A stretch of 64,000 bases of DNA from Flagellimonas nanhaiensis. GTDB lineage: Bacteria > Bacteroidota > Bacteroidia > Flavobacteriales > Flavobacteriaceae. Positions 44,704-53,600 of this stretch are shown here, one piece after another. The stretch covers positions 186,001-250,000 of the forward strand of contig NZ_QTJX01000003.1 of the NCBI RefSeq assembly GCF_003382275.1. Reading direction: 5' to 3'. The notes below the pieces were generated by a model. It was given only the letters and a program-made list of their open reading frames with translations. It was not told the origin of the DNA and made no database searches. The position numbers and the translations under genes are program-made. Numbering within the stretch: position 1 is the stretch's first letter; the number at the start of each line of letters is the position of its first letter.

Positions 44704-44733
44704 TGGCCCGTTGTTTCCAACGGGACCACTTTT
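44704..44733 (+). terminator. Terminator after the orphan PorP/SprF gene
   Basis: CCCGTTG (44707-44713) and CAACGGG (44718-44724) form a perfect 7-bp stem with a TTTC loop, followed by ACCACTTTT. The T-run is short and offset, so moderate strength. Confidence 0.5.
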
Positions 44734-44753
44734 CCAAACAATAAAACAAGCGT

Positions 44754-45917
44754 CTAATCCCACTTATAATTCTTTTTGGAGGCTTGGGTTTTTATAGCCG
44801 ATAATAGTGCATTCTCCAACTCACCCTTTTCTTCTTTTTGGTTTTTGGCGATGAAGGCCTCTCGTTTAGCATTAAGTTCTTGAATCTGTTCTTGTATTTT
44901 TTTTCGTTCAGATTTCTTTTCTTTCACATAGTTTTTGATTTCTTCCTCAGATTTTCCTTGGAGCTCTGTTGGAAGATCTTTTTCCTTTATTTCTTCAAGG
45001 ACGCTCTCGTCATCTTCAACTGCATCTACTAAATCCCATTGCGAGTTTTTATACAATCTTGAGCTCTTACTCACTGACCTTTTTACCGCAACCGCTGCTT
45101 CCATCTCAGCTGCATTGTTATCCTGTGCACTTTGAAGCATTTTCTTTTGCCTACCCAAAGACCCGTAGGAAATATAAGTGTTGTTCAACTTTGAATTAAG
45201 TTGAATGATGATATCATCATATGGAGTGTCAATATGTACCACCTGTCTGTTGTGGTCTATGGCCATATATTCTCCTCCGGTGATTGCCGCACCGTTTTTC
45301 CACATGGTGGAAATACCTTGTTGGTAATTGCCACAGAAAATGGTGTTCACAATAACATCTTTTTCCTTGGCCTGGGAGGCAGCATCCTTATAATTTAATT
45401 TGCCTTGGGTGAAAGGCTCGTTACCGGCAATAAAAATCATTTTAAGGTCATCGGCATTTTTACCCCAATCTAGTTGCTTTAAAGAAGTTTGAATTACCTG
45501 CCCACAATACTCTTCTCCTCCATTTGTGGTCAGAGAAAATAGTTTTTCAGATATTTCATCCAAGTCATTGCTAAATCCAATTACTTGCCTGATATATCCT
45601 TCATTTGAAGAAAGGTTATCGTTTCCATACTCATATAGGGCAATTTTAAGGGAAGGTCTTGTATCGTTTCCGCACTTGGCATGGGTAAATTCATTTACAA
45701 TATCCCATAACTGTGCCTTAGCCTGATTGATAAGTCCATCCATACTGTTACTGGTATCCAGCAATAAGGCAATTTTCACATATTGTTTGGCGGGCTTTTC
45801 CATAGTTGTAAGAAGAGCTGTTGTCTGTGATTCTTTTGCTTTTAGATTGTAACCATAAATGGCTCCAATTGTCAAGGTAAAAAATGTTATTCCTAAAAAG
45901 TGTTTCAAATATTTCAT
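44754..45917 (-). CDS. Exported von Willebrand factor A (VWA) domain protein
   Basis: 387 residues. An N-terminal membrane segment or uncleaved signal (KYLKHFLGITFFTLTIGAIYGYN) precedes a VWA domain from about residue 45. The metal-ion-dependent adhesion site is visible (LLLDTSNSM, the DxSxS motif) and the later threonine/aspartate region is in TNGGEEYCG. Cysteines CGNDTR, EEYCGQ and TIFCGN occur in the domain. The C-terminal third is a long charged coiled-coil (KEKKSERKKIQEQIQELNAKREAFIAK). Binding partner unknown; no MoxR ATPase lies nearby, so it is not the MoxR-VWA chaperone type. Confidence 0.82.
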   Translation of the reverse strand: MKYLKHFLGITFFTLTIGAIYGYNLKAKESQTTALLTTMEKPAKQYVKIALLLDTSNSMDGLINQAKAQLWDIVNEFTHAKCGNDTRPSLKIALYEYGNDNLSSNEGYIRQVIGFSNDLDEISEKLFSLTTNGGEEYCGQVIQTSLKQLDWGKNADDLKMIFIAGNEPFTQGKLNYKDAASQAKEKDVIVNTIFCGNYQQGISTMWKNGAAITGGEYMAIDHNRQVVHIDTPYDDIIIQLNSKLNNTYISYGSLGRQKKMLQSAQDNNAAEMEAAVAVKRSVSKSSRLYKNSQWDLVDAVEDDESVLEEIKEKDLPTELQGKSEEEIKNYVKEKKSERKKIQEQIQELNAKREAFIAKNQKEEKGELENALLSAIKTQASKKNYKWD

Positions 45918-46124
45918 AGTTCAATGATTTTAAAAGTCGGGATAAAAGTAGGCTCAACTTTTTCGGATAAAAATCAAAAATGAGGGAAGTGTCCACTCCA
46001 ATGAGTAAACCGTAGAGTTGTCTTTGTAAGGTGGTTCATTTTGGTTGTTTTTAAGGAGTTTTGACAGCTATCTCATTTTTTAAAACGCTTAGGATGAACT
46101 AAGTTTACCGTAGTATTATTTAAC

Positions 46125-48335
46125 ATGGGTCTAAAAAAGTATGTCATATTTCTTTTCATGATGCTTGCCTGCACGGGATGGTCGCAAGTAGGCAATACCA
46201 CTGCACCATTTGAACTCAAAGGGTCTGTGAAGGGGAAGGAAAACTTTGAGCCCATTAAAGATGTCCAAATATCAACAGATAATGGAAGGTATACTACTAC
46301 GGATGTTTTTGGGGAATTTAAGATTCAAGTGTCCTTAGGAGACATTCTCATTGTGGAAAGCCCCGATTTTGAAACGGTAAGACATCGCATAACTTCTGAC
46401 GAGGATGTGGATATCTTGGTTATGGGATATGTTCCAAACAATTCCCCGAGAAAAGAAAAGAAAATAAGCTCAAGAAGTACGTTTGGTCACCAAAAATTCC
46501 TGGACTCTGCTAATTTTTACAAAAAAACGGATTTAGAGAAGAGTATCGATTTCATTGCAAAATCAATTGCCCCTCTTGGAAACCGAGGAAATAAAAAAGA
46601 GCTTTCCCTGTCCCTTACCACTTTAGGTGAGATCTACATGTACCACAAACAGTACGACCTGGCCATTGCAAATTACAAGGATGCCTTGGCTGCCAGGACT
46701 TCTAACCGAACAAAACTATTGTTGGGGAACACCTATATCTTAAACGGGGAATATAAGAATGCTGAAGAGGAGCTTTTACCATTGCTTAAGGAAAAACACA
46801 TGGTTCCCTATCAAAGGGTAGAGCTTCATGAAAACCTGGGAGATGCCTACAAAGGCTTATCGGATTTAAAGAAAGCATTGGATTTTTACCAAGAAGGGCT
46901 GCAAATAGCCGAAAAGAATCAAATTTCACCCAAGGTCATTGATCTAAATTCAAAAATTGCTGACACATACGCCAGTGAGAACAGGGTTATTGAAGCTGAA
47001 GGATTTTATCAAAACTCACTGAGTCTTTCCAAGCAAGTGGCCCCACAGAGGCAAATACAAGAAAATGAAAAGGTGGCGGATTTCTACAATCAAAAAAATA
47101 GGTACGATGACGAAATCCAGTTGCGCAAACAAAGTTTGAACGAGCTTCAACAGTTACGGGATACGGATGAAAAAAAGGAACAGCCAAGTAGCTTTGGGCA
47201 ACAAGACACAATTACTTCGCAGCGAATCAACTATAAAATAGCCAATGCGTACATAGCTCAAGATAGGTTGGATGAGGCCATTCCTTATTTGGAGAGAAGT
47301 ATTGTTGAGGCAGATGAAGAGGATGATCTGGTGGTGCAAAAAGACGCTACGCGTAAACTTTCCGAAGTTTATCGGTACAAAGGTGATTTTTCAAAGGCAC
47401 TGGAGTCTTATCAAGCTTACGTAACAGTGGTGGATAGTCTGTATGTTAGAAAGGAACAGGAAATAGGAAGAGCAGCTCGTCTTAATCGGGAAATTGCGAA
47501 TAAACAGAACCGTATTGCCAGTTTGGAACAAGAACGGGAACTTTCTCAAAGCAAATACAGTCTGGCGGTAACAGAACAGCAATTGTTCCAGGAAACCAGC
47601 AAAAGGCAAAAATGGATTATTTATTCGCTGATATTTGGCATCATTTTAATGTCCCTGACCACATTTCTTTACTATCGGAGCAACAAACAGCAAAAATTGA
47701 CCAATAATCTTCTTGCTTTGAGGTCGTTGCGCACCCAAATGAACCCGCATTTTATTTTTAATGCGTTGAATTCGGTAAATAATTTTATAGCCAGAAGCGA
47801 TGAGCGCAGTGCAAATAGGTTTCTAAGTGATTTTTCTGTGTTGATGCGCAGTGTGCTTGAAAATTCTGAAGAAGACTTTATCCCACTTTCTAAGGAATTG
47901 GAATTATTGGAGCTATATGTGAAATTGGAGCATTCAAGGTTCTCTGATAAGTTTGATTATGATATCCAAGTGGATGAAAAAATAGATGTTGATGCATTCC
48001 AAATTCCCCCTATGCTGCTTCAACCTTATATAGAAAATGCTATATGGCACGGTTTACGCTACAAGGAAGAAAAGGGATTCCTGAAAATTGGGGTTCATCA
48101 AATAACCCATGATTTGTTGGAAATAACCATTGTTGACAACGGAATAGGCAGGAAAAAATCAGCAGAGTTAAAGACTTCCAATCAAAAGAAGCAGAAATCA
48201 AAAGGAATGGGGAACATCAAGAAACGTATCAAGATTCTTAATGAAATGTACAAGAATAAGGTAGAGGTTTCCATTTCAAACCTGAATGATGACCAAACAG
48301 GAACCAAAGTTTCCCTTAAACTTAAAAAAGACTGA
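46125..48335 (+). CDS. TPR-containing LytS-like sensor histidine kinase with an N-terminal carboxypeptidase-regulatory-like domain
   Basis: 736 residues. In order: a signal peptide (about 1-22), a beta-sandwich region like CarboxypepD_reg (FELKGSVKGKENFEPIKDVQISTDNGRYTTTDVFGEFKI, about 27-100), tetratricopeptide repeats (about 125-430), a coiled segment, one membrane helix (about 496-516), then a His_kinase domain with phosphoacceptor H542 in RTQMNPHFIFNALNSVNNF and an HATPase (PYIENAIWHGL, VDNGIGRKKSAEL, GMGNIKKRI). It overlaps the LytTR regulator gene by 1 bp, so they form a two-component pair sensing an external or periplasmic signal. The extracytoplasmic TPR sensor is common in Bacteroidota. 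Confidence 0.9.
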   Translation: MGLKKYVIFLFMMLACTGWSQVGNTTAPFELKGSVKGKENFEPIKDVQISTDNGRYTTTDVFGEFKIQVSLGDILIVESPDFETVRHRITSDEDVDILVMGYVPNNSPRKEKKISSRSTFGHQKFLDSANFYKKTDLEKSIDFIAKSIAPLGNRGNKKELSLSLTTLGEIYMYHKQYDLAIANYKDALAARTSNRTKLLLGNTYILNGEYKNAEEELLPLLKEKHMVPYQRVELHENLGDAYKGLSDLKKALDFYQEGLQIAEKNQISPKVIDLNSKIADTYASENRVIEAEGFYQNSLSLSKQVAPQRQIQENEKVADFYNQKNRYDDEIQLRKQSLNELQQLRDTDEKKEQPSSFGQQDTITSQRINYKIANAYIAQDRLDEAIPYLERSIVEADEEDDLVVQKDATRKLSEVYRYKGDFSKALESYQAYVTVVDSLYVRKEQEIGRAARLNREIANKQNRIASLEQERELSQSKYSLAVTEQQLFQETSKRQKWIIYSLIFGIILMSLTTFLYYRSNKQQKLTNNLLALRSLRTQMNPHFIFNALNSVNNFIARSDERSANRFLSDFSVLMRSVLENSEEDFIPLSKELELLELYVKLEHSRFSDKFDYDIQVDEKIDVDAFQIPPMLLQPYIENAIWHGLRYKEEKGFLKIGVHQITHDLLEITIVDNGIGRKKSAELKTSNQKKQKSKGMGNIKKRIKILNEMYKNKVEVSISNLNDDQTGTKVSLKLKKD

Positions 48336-49066
48336 TGCAATTACAGGCAATCATAATAGAAGACGAAGCAAATAGTAGGGAAATCCTAAGAAATTATCTA
48401 GCTAAATATTGTGATGAGGTGAACCTTTTAGGTGAAGCGTCAAATATTAAGGAGGGTTTGGAATTGATTAGAAGATCAAACCTCGATTTGGTGTTTTTGG
48501 ATGTAGAAATGCCGTTTGGTAATGCATTTGACTTATTGGATAAGATTCCCGACCGCACCTTTGAAACAGTTTTTGTGACGGCCTACAATCAATATGCAAT
48601 GGATGCGCTGAACCATCATGCAGCCTACTATTTAATGAAGCCAATCAACATTGATGAATTGATTAAGGCGGTGGATTACGTCAAAGAGATTAAAACCAAA
48701 GAAAACGCGCTGGATGGTCAGGTATTGAGGGCAAATTCAATAAAAGCGGAAGGCAAGATAACCTTGCCACAACAAGATGGGTTTCAAGTTTTGGAAGTGG
48801 GGGATATCTATTTTTGCAAAGCGGATGACAATTACACCGAAATCTACTTGGAGCACAAAAAAATCTTGGTGAGTAAGACGCTCAAATATTTTGAAGATGT
48901 TCTAAAGCCTTACGCATTTGCCAGAATCCATAAATCCTATTTGGTAAATGTGGCGGAAGTTGTAAAGTACAAAAAAGGAAAGGGAGGCAGTGTAGTGCTT
49001 TCCAATGGAAAGGAACTCTCAGTTTCAGCCTCAAAAAAATCAACACTATTGTCTTATTTTCAATAA
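48335..49066 (+). CDS. LytTR-family response regulator
   Basis: 243 residues. Receiver domain with phosphoacceptor D56 in DLVFLDVEMPFG, the conserved acidic pair ED near residues 9-10, and K near YLMKPINIDEL. The C-terminal LytTR DNA-binding domain spans about residues 140-243 (ICKADDNYTEIYLEHKKILVSKTLKYFEDVL, FARIHKSYLVNVAEV). Its start codon overlaps the kinase stop by 1 bp. Targets are not identifiable from the window. Confidence 0.94.
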   Translation: MQLQAIIIEDEANSREILRNYLAKYCDEVNLLGEASNIKEGLELIRRSNLDLVFLDVEMPFGNAFDLLDKIPDRTFETVFVTAYNQYAMDALNHHAAYYLMKPINIDELIKAVDYVKEIKTKENALDGQVLRANSIKAEGKITLPQQDGFQVLEVGDIYFCKADDNYTEIYLEHKKILVSKTLKYFEDVLKPYAFARIHKSYLVNVAEVVKYKKGKGGSVVLSNGKELSVSASKKSTLLSYFQ

Positions 49067-49076
49067 ATCAACATAA

Positions 49077-49592
49077 ATGATAATCAAACCCGTAAGAGGA
49101 AAGGCCCCAAAAATTGGAAAGGATTGCTATATCGCAGAAAATGCCACTATAGTTGGCGAAGTAGATATGGGAGACCAATGTAGTATATGGTTCAACGCCG
49201 TAGTTAGGGGAGATGTGCACTATATTAAAATGGGCGACAAGGTAAACGTTCAGGATGGAGCTGTAATACACTGTACCTATCAAAAATCACCCACAACTAT
49301 TGGCAATAATGTTTCCATCGGACATAACGCAATAGTGCACGGATGCACCATAAAGGATAATGTATTGGTGGGAATGGGCAGCATCCTAATGGATGACTGT
49401 GTGGTGGAGTGCAATTCCATAATAGCAGCCGGGGCCGTAGTAACACAAGGCACCCATGTTGAAGCCGGAAGTATTTATGCCGGAATGCCAGCACGAAAAA
49501 TAAAAGATGTAAGTCCAGAGTTGACCTCTGGGGAAATTGACCGTATTGCAAATAACTATGTAACTTACTCCAGTTGGTTTAAGGAGGATTAA
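49077..49592 (+). CDS. Gamma-class carbonic anhydrase family protein
   Basis: 171 residues, left-handed beta-helix of hexapeptide repeats (IGKDCYIAENATIVGEVDMGDQCSIWFNAVVRGDVHYIKMGDKVNVQDGAVIHCTY). The three zinc histidines are placed as in the family: VIHC, then SIGHNAIVHGC. The VVRGD stretch is a family signature. Members include carbonic anhydrases and many proteins without proven activity (YrdA/PaaY-like). It lies 10 bp after the LytTR gene and 40 bp before fabD, apparently in one transcript. Confidence 0.9.
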   Translation: MIIKPVRGKAPKIGKDCYIAENATIVGEVDMGDQCSIWFNAVVRGDVHYIKMGDKVNVQDGAVIHCTYQKSPTTIGNNVSIGHNAIVHGCTIKDNVLVGMGSILMDDCVVECNSIIAAGAVVTQGTHVEAGSIYAGMPARKIKDVSPELTSGEIDRIANNYVTYSSWFKED

Positions 49593-49632
49593 AGAATCAT
49601 CCCTATTTTAGCACCACTCAAAACCGAACTAG

Positions 49633-50514
49633 ATGAAAGCATATATTTTTCCAGGACAAGGAGCACAATTTGTGGGAATGGGTTTAGATTTATATGAAAA
49701 TCACCCTGAAGCCCAAGAACTGTTTGAACAAGCCAATGATATATTGGGATTCTCCATAACGGATGTTATGTTTGAGGGGACTCCGGAAGATTTAAAACAG
49801 ACCAAGGTTACCCAACCTGCTATTTTCTTGCATTCTGTGATTCTCAGTAAAGTACTCGGAGATAATTTCAAGCCCGACATGGTTGCTGGACACTCCTTGG
49901 GGGAGTTTTCCGCATTGGTGGCCAATGGCACTCTTAATTTTGAGGACGGATTAAAACTGGTTTCCCAACGAGCTATGGCAATGCAAAAAGCATGTGAATT
50001 ACAACCCAGTACCATGGCAGCAGTTTTGGGATTAGATGATGATATAGTGGAAAAAATCTGCGCTGAAACCGATGGAATTGTGGTTCCTGCCAATTATAAC
50101 TGTCCAGGGCAATTGGTAATTTCAGGAGAAGTAGATGCCGTAAATCTCGCCTGTGAAAAATTAAAGGAAGCAGGAGCAAGAAGAGCTTTGTTGTTGCCAG
50201 TGGGAGGAGCTTTTCATTCGCCATTAATGGAACCTGCAAGAGAAGAGTTGGCCGCAGCTATTGAAAGTGCGGAATTCAATGCTCCTAGCTGTTCCATTTA
50301 TCAAAATGTGACCACTACGGCGGTCTCTAATGCCGATGAAATTAAAAAGAACCTGATCCTTCAATTGACCGCTCCGGTAAAATGGACCCAGAGTATTCAA
50401 CAAATGGTTAAAGATGGAGCAAAATCCTTTGTGGAAGTTGGTCCAGGTAAGGTGTTGCAAGGATTGGTTCGGAAGATAGAATCAGAGGTGGAAACAGCCT
50501 CGGCTGTCATTTAA
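49633..50514 (+). CDS. fabD: Malonyl-CoA:ACP transacylase FabD
   Basis: 293 residues. The active-site serine is S88 in VAGHSLGEFSAL, preceded by GQGAQFVGMG and followed by the histidine region GGAFHSPLMEPA. It loads malonyl groups onto acyl carrier protein for fatty acid synthesis. No signal or fusion. The remaining fab genes are not in the window. It is followed by a 157-bp gap before the adhesin, with no clear terminator. Confidence 0.95.
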   Translation: MKAYIFPGQGAQFVGMGLDLYENHPEAQELFEQANDILGFSITDVMFEGTPEDLKQTKVTQPAIFLHSVILSKVLGDNFKPDMVAGHSLGEFSALVANGTLNFEDGLKLVSQRAMAMQKACELQPSTMAAVLGLDDDIVEKICAETDGIVVPANYNCPGQLVISGEVDAVNLACEKLKEAGARRALLLPVGGAFHSPLMEPAREELAAAIESAEFNAPSCSIYQNVTTTAVSNADEIKKNLILQLTAPVKWTQSIQQMVKDGAKSFVEVGPGKVLQGLVRKIESEVETASAVI

Positions 50515-50671
50515 AATAGGGCTTTTCCTACCGAAAAGGTATTTCACCCAAGAAACTAAGATTTAATCCGTAAAGTTGCGGGCATTCCTTTGTTTTTTAG
50601 TAATATTGACTTCTCCCAAATAACCAACCAATTGACAAAAAAGAACGACACTGAAAATTATAGAATAGGTA

Positions 50672-53600
50672 ATGTTGCCCTTCCTTAAAAGAACCTCTCA
50701 AATGTCTTTTTCCAGCTATGGACAAGGAAGATTTCTGTTTTTTGTATTTGCATTTTTCGGTATTTATTTAGGATTTGGACAGATACCCTCGGGCTACAGT
50801 GTTACGATCGACCAGGACCCTATCAATGTGGGGAACCAGGGTGCGGTCGGCTTCACCTTTGCGGGAGCTGAGGTTGGCGCCACGTACTCCTATACCTTCA
50901 ACAGTGACGGTGGGGGCACACCGGTCTCGGACACGGGGGTTATCGCCACTGCCACGGACAATATCACGGGGATCGACCTGAGCGGCCTCTTGGATGGTAC
51001 GGTGACCTTGAGCGTCACCCTTGCCAATGGGGATGGCACGGGTGCTGCCGCCACGGACACCGCAACGAAGAACACTGCTGTTCCCTCGGGCTACAGTGTT
51101 ACGATCGACCAGGACCCTATCAATGTGGGGAACCAGGGTGCGGTCGGCTTCACCTTTGCCGGATCAGAGGTGGGCTCGACCTATTCCTATACCTTCAGCA
51201 GTGATGGCGGGGGCACACCGGTCTCGGACACGGGGGTTATCGCCACTGCCACGGACAACATCACGGGGATCGATTTGAGCGGTCTCTTGGATGGCACGGT
51301 CACTTTGAGCGTCACCCTTGCCAATGCCAACGGTACGGGTGCTGCCGCCACTGACACCGCAACGAAGAACACCGCTGTTCCCTCGGGCTACAGTGTAACG
51401 ATCGACCAGGACCCGATCAATCTGGGGAACCAGGGGTCCGTCGGCTTCACCTTTGCCGGAGCGGAGGTGGGCGCCACATATTCCTATACCTTCAACAGTG
51501 ATGGCGGGGGCACACCGGTCTCGGACACGGGGGTTATCGCCACTGCCACGGACAACATCACGGGGATCGATTTGAGTGGTCTGGCCGATGGCACGGTCAC
51601 TTTGAGCGTGACCCTTGCCAATGCCAATGGCACGGGTGCTGCTGCCACGGATACCGCGACCAAGGGCACCGCTGTTCCCTCGGGCTACAGTGTAACGATC
51701 GACCAGGACCCGATCAATCTGGGGAACCAGGGGGCGGTCGGCTTCACCTTTGCGGGAGCGGAGGTGGGCGCCACATACTCCTATACCTTCAACAGTGATG
51801 GCGGGGGCACACCGGTCTCGGACACGGGGGTTGTCGCCACCGCCACGGACAACATCACGGGAATCGACCTGAGCGGTCTCTTGGATGGCACGGTCACTTT
51901 GAGCGTTACCCTGACCAATGGGGATGGCACGGGTGCTGCCGCCACGGACACCGCAACGAAGAACACCGCTGTTCCCTCGGGCTACAGTGTGACGATCGAC
52001 CAGGACCCGATCAATCTGGGGAACCAGGGGGCGGTCGGCTTCACCTTTGCCGGAGCAGAGGTGGGCTCGACCTATTCCTATACCTTCAGCAGTGACGGCG
52101 GGGGCACACCGGTCTCGGACACGGGATTGATCGCCATTGCCACGGACAACATCACGGGGATCGACCTGAGCGGTCTCTTGGATGGCACGGTCACTTTGAG
52201 CGTCACCCTTGCCAATGCCAACGGTACGGGTGCTGCCGCCACGGACACCGCAACGAAGAACACCGCTGTTCCCTCGGGCTATAGTGTGACGATCGACCAA
52301 GACCCTATCAATGCGGGGAACCAGGGCGCGGTCGGTTTCACCTTTGCGGGAGCTGAGGTTGGCGCCACGTACTCCTATACCTTCAGCAGTGACGGCGGGG
52401 GCATACCGGTCTCGGACACGGGGGTTATCGCCACTGCCACGGACAACATCACGGGGATCGACCTGAGCGGGCTTTCAAATGGAACGATTACACTTAGTGT
52501 AACGTTGAGCAATACCAATGGAACAGGAGGAGCTGTTACCGATACAGCTACTAAAAATACTTGTTTTGCCGGTACAATCCCGCCCGTTTTTGTTGGCGGT
52601 TCCGTAACCACATTTTGTGATTCTTTCACCCAGAATTTAGATGACTATACAAACAGTGTACCTCCGGTAGGAGCTGTTTTAAGATGGAGTACGAATCCAA
52701 ATACTGCTGTAACGGGAGATTATTTGCCTACAAATACTGTAACTGTTCCAGATACTTATTACGGTTTTTTCTATGATGCGTTGAATAATTGTGCAAGCCC
52801 GACTTTAGAGGTTATTGTTGAACAGAATTTTACACCGAACCCTGGAGCTACCAATAATTTTGGAGTTTGCAACAATTCTTCTGATGGAAATACAACAGTA
52901 GATTTGGATGACAGGATTTCTGGAAATGATGCAGGAACATGGGCTTTAACAAATGCCCCAGGTGGAGCGTCTATCACGATTATAGGAACTGATGTGGATT
53001 TTGATGGACAACCCTTAGGGTTTTACACATTCACATATACCACTACAGGTGCTAGTTTGCCTTGTGTGAACCAGAGTGTTGATCTAACAATAACTGTAAC
53101 AGATTGTTCTATTCCATGTAATGCTGGAAATACTGCCCCTGAACTGGAAACTCCGGGACCAATAGAGTTTTGTTTCACACAGCAGGAAATTGATGATGGT
53201 CAGCCGACAGCGGTTAATCTTAATGATTTTTTGACAGCTGGCAGCATAGCTCCGGCTGGAAGCGAATTGACCTGGAGTACGAATCCAGACCCTTTACAGG
53301 AGTTGGCTCATCGATCTAACTTTGTTAATGCGGAGGCACCTGGAATTTATTATGGTTTTTACTATGACGATGTTAATAATTGTGCAAGTCCAACATTAGA
53401 GGTAACCTTGCAAAGAAATATAACCCCCACTATCGATAGCACCTCTGGGGACACAAGATGTGGCGAAGGAACTTTGATATTGACCGCTTCTGTAAGTGAT
53501 GGAAGTACATTGAATTGGTATGATAACCCAACGGGAGGACCAGTTAGGGGAACAGGAAGTAGCTTTCAGACATCAGTGATTTCAACCACAACTTCTTTTT

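Noticed and set aside
51164-52300. A 378-residue minus-strand open frame, plus several 61-residue minus-strand frames, across the adhesin repeats
   Set aside because: The repeat unit is 297 bp, divisible by three, so open frames recur on the other strand automatically. The proteins have no recognisable domains and lie antisense to a well-supported gene.
50786-52567. CRISPR-like array
   Set aside because: The units are 297 bp and contiguous with no spacers of variable sequence, and they form a coherent coding repeat within an exported adhesin.
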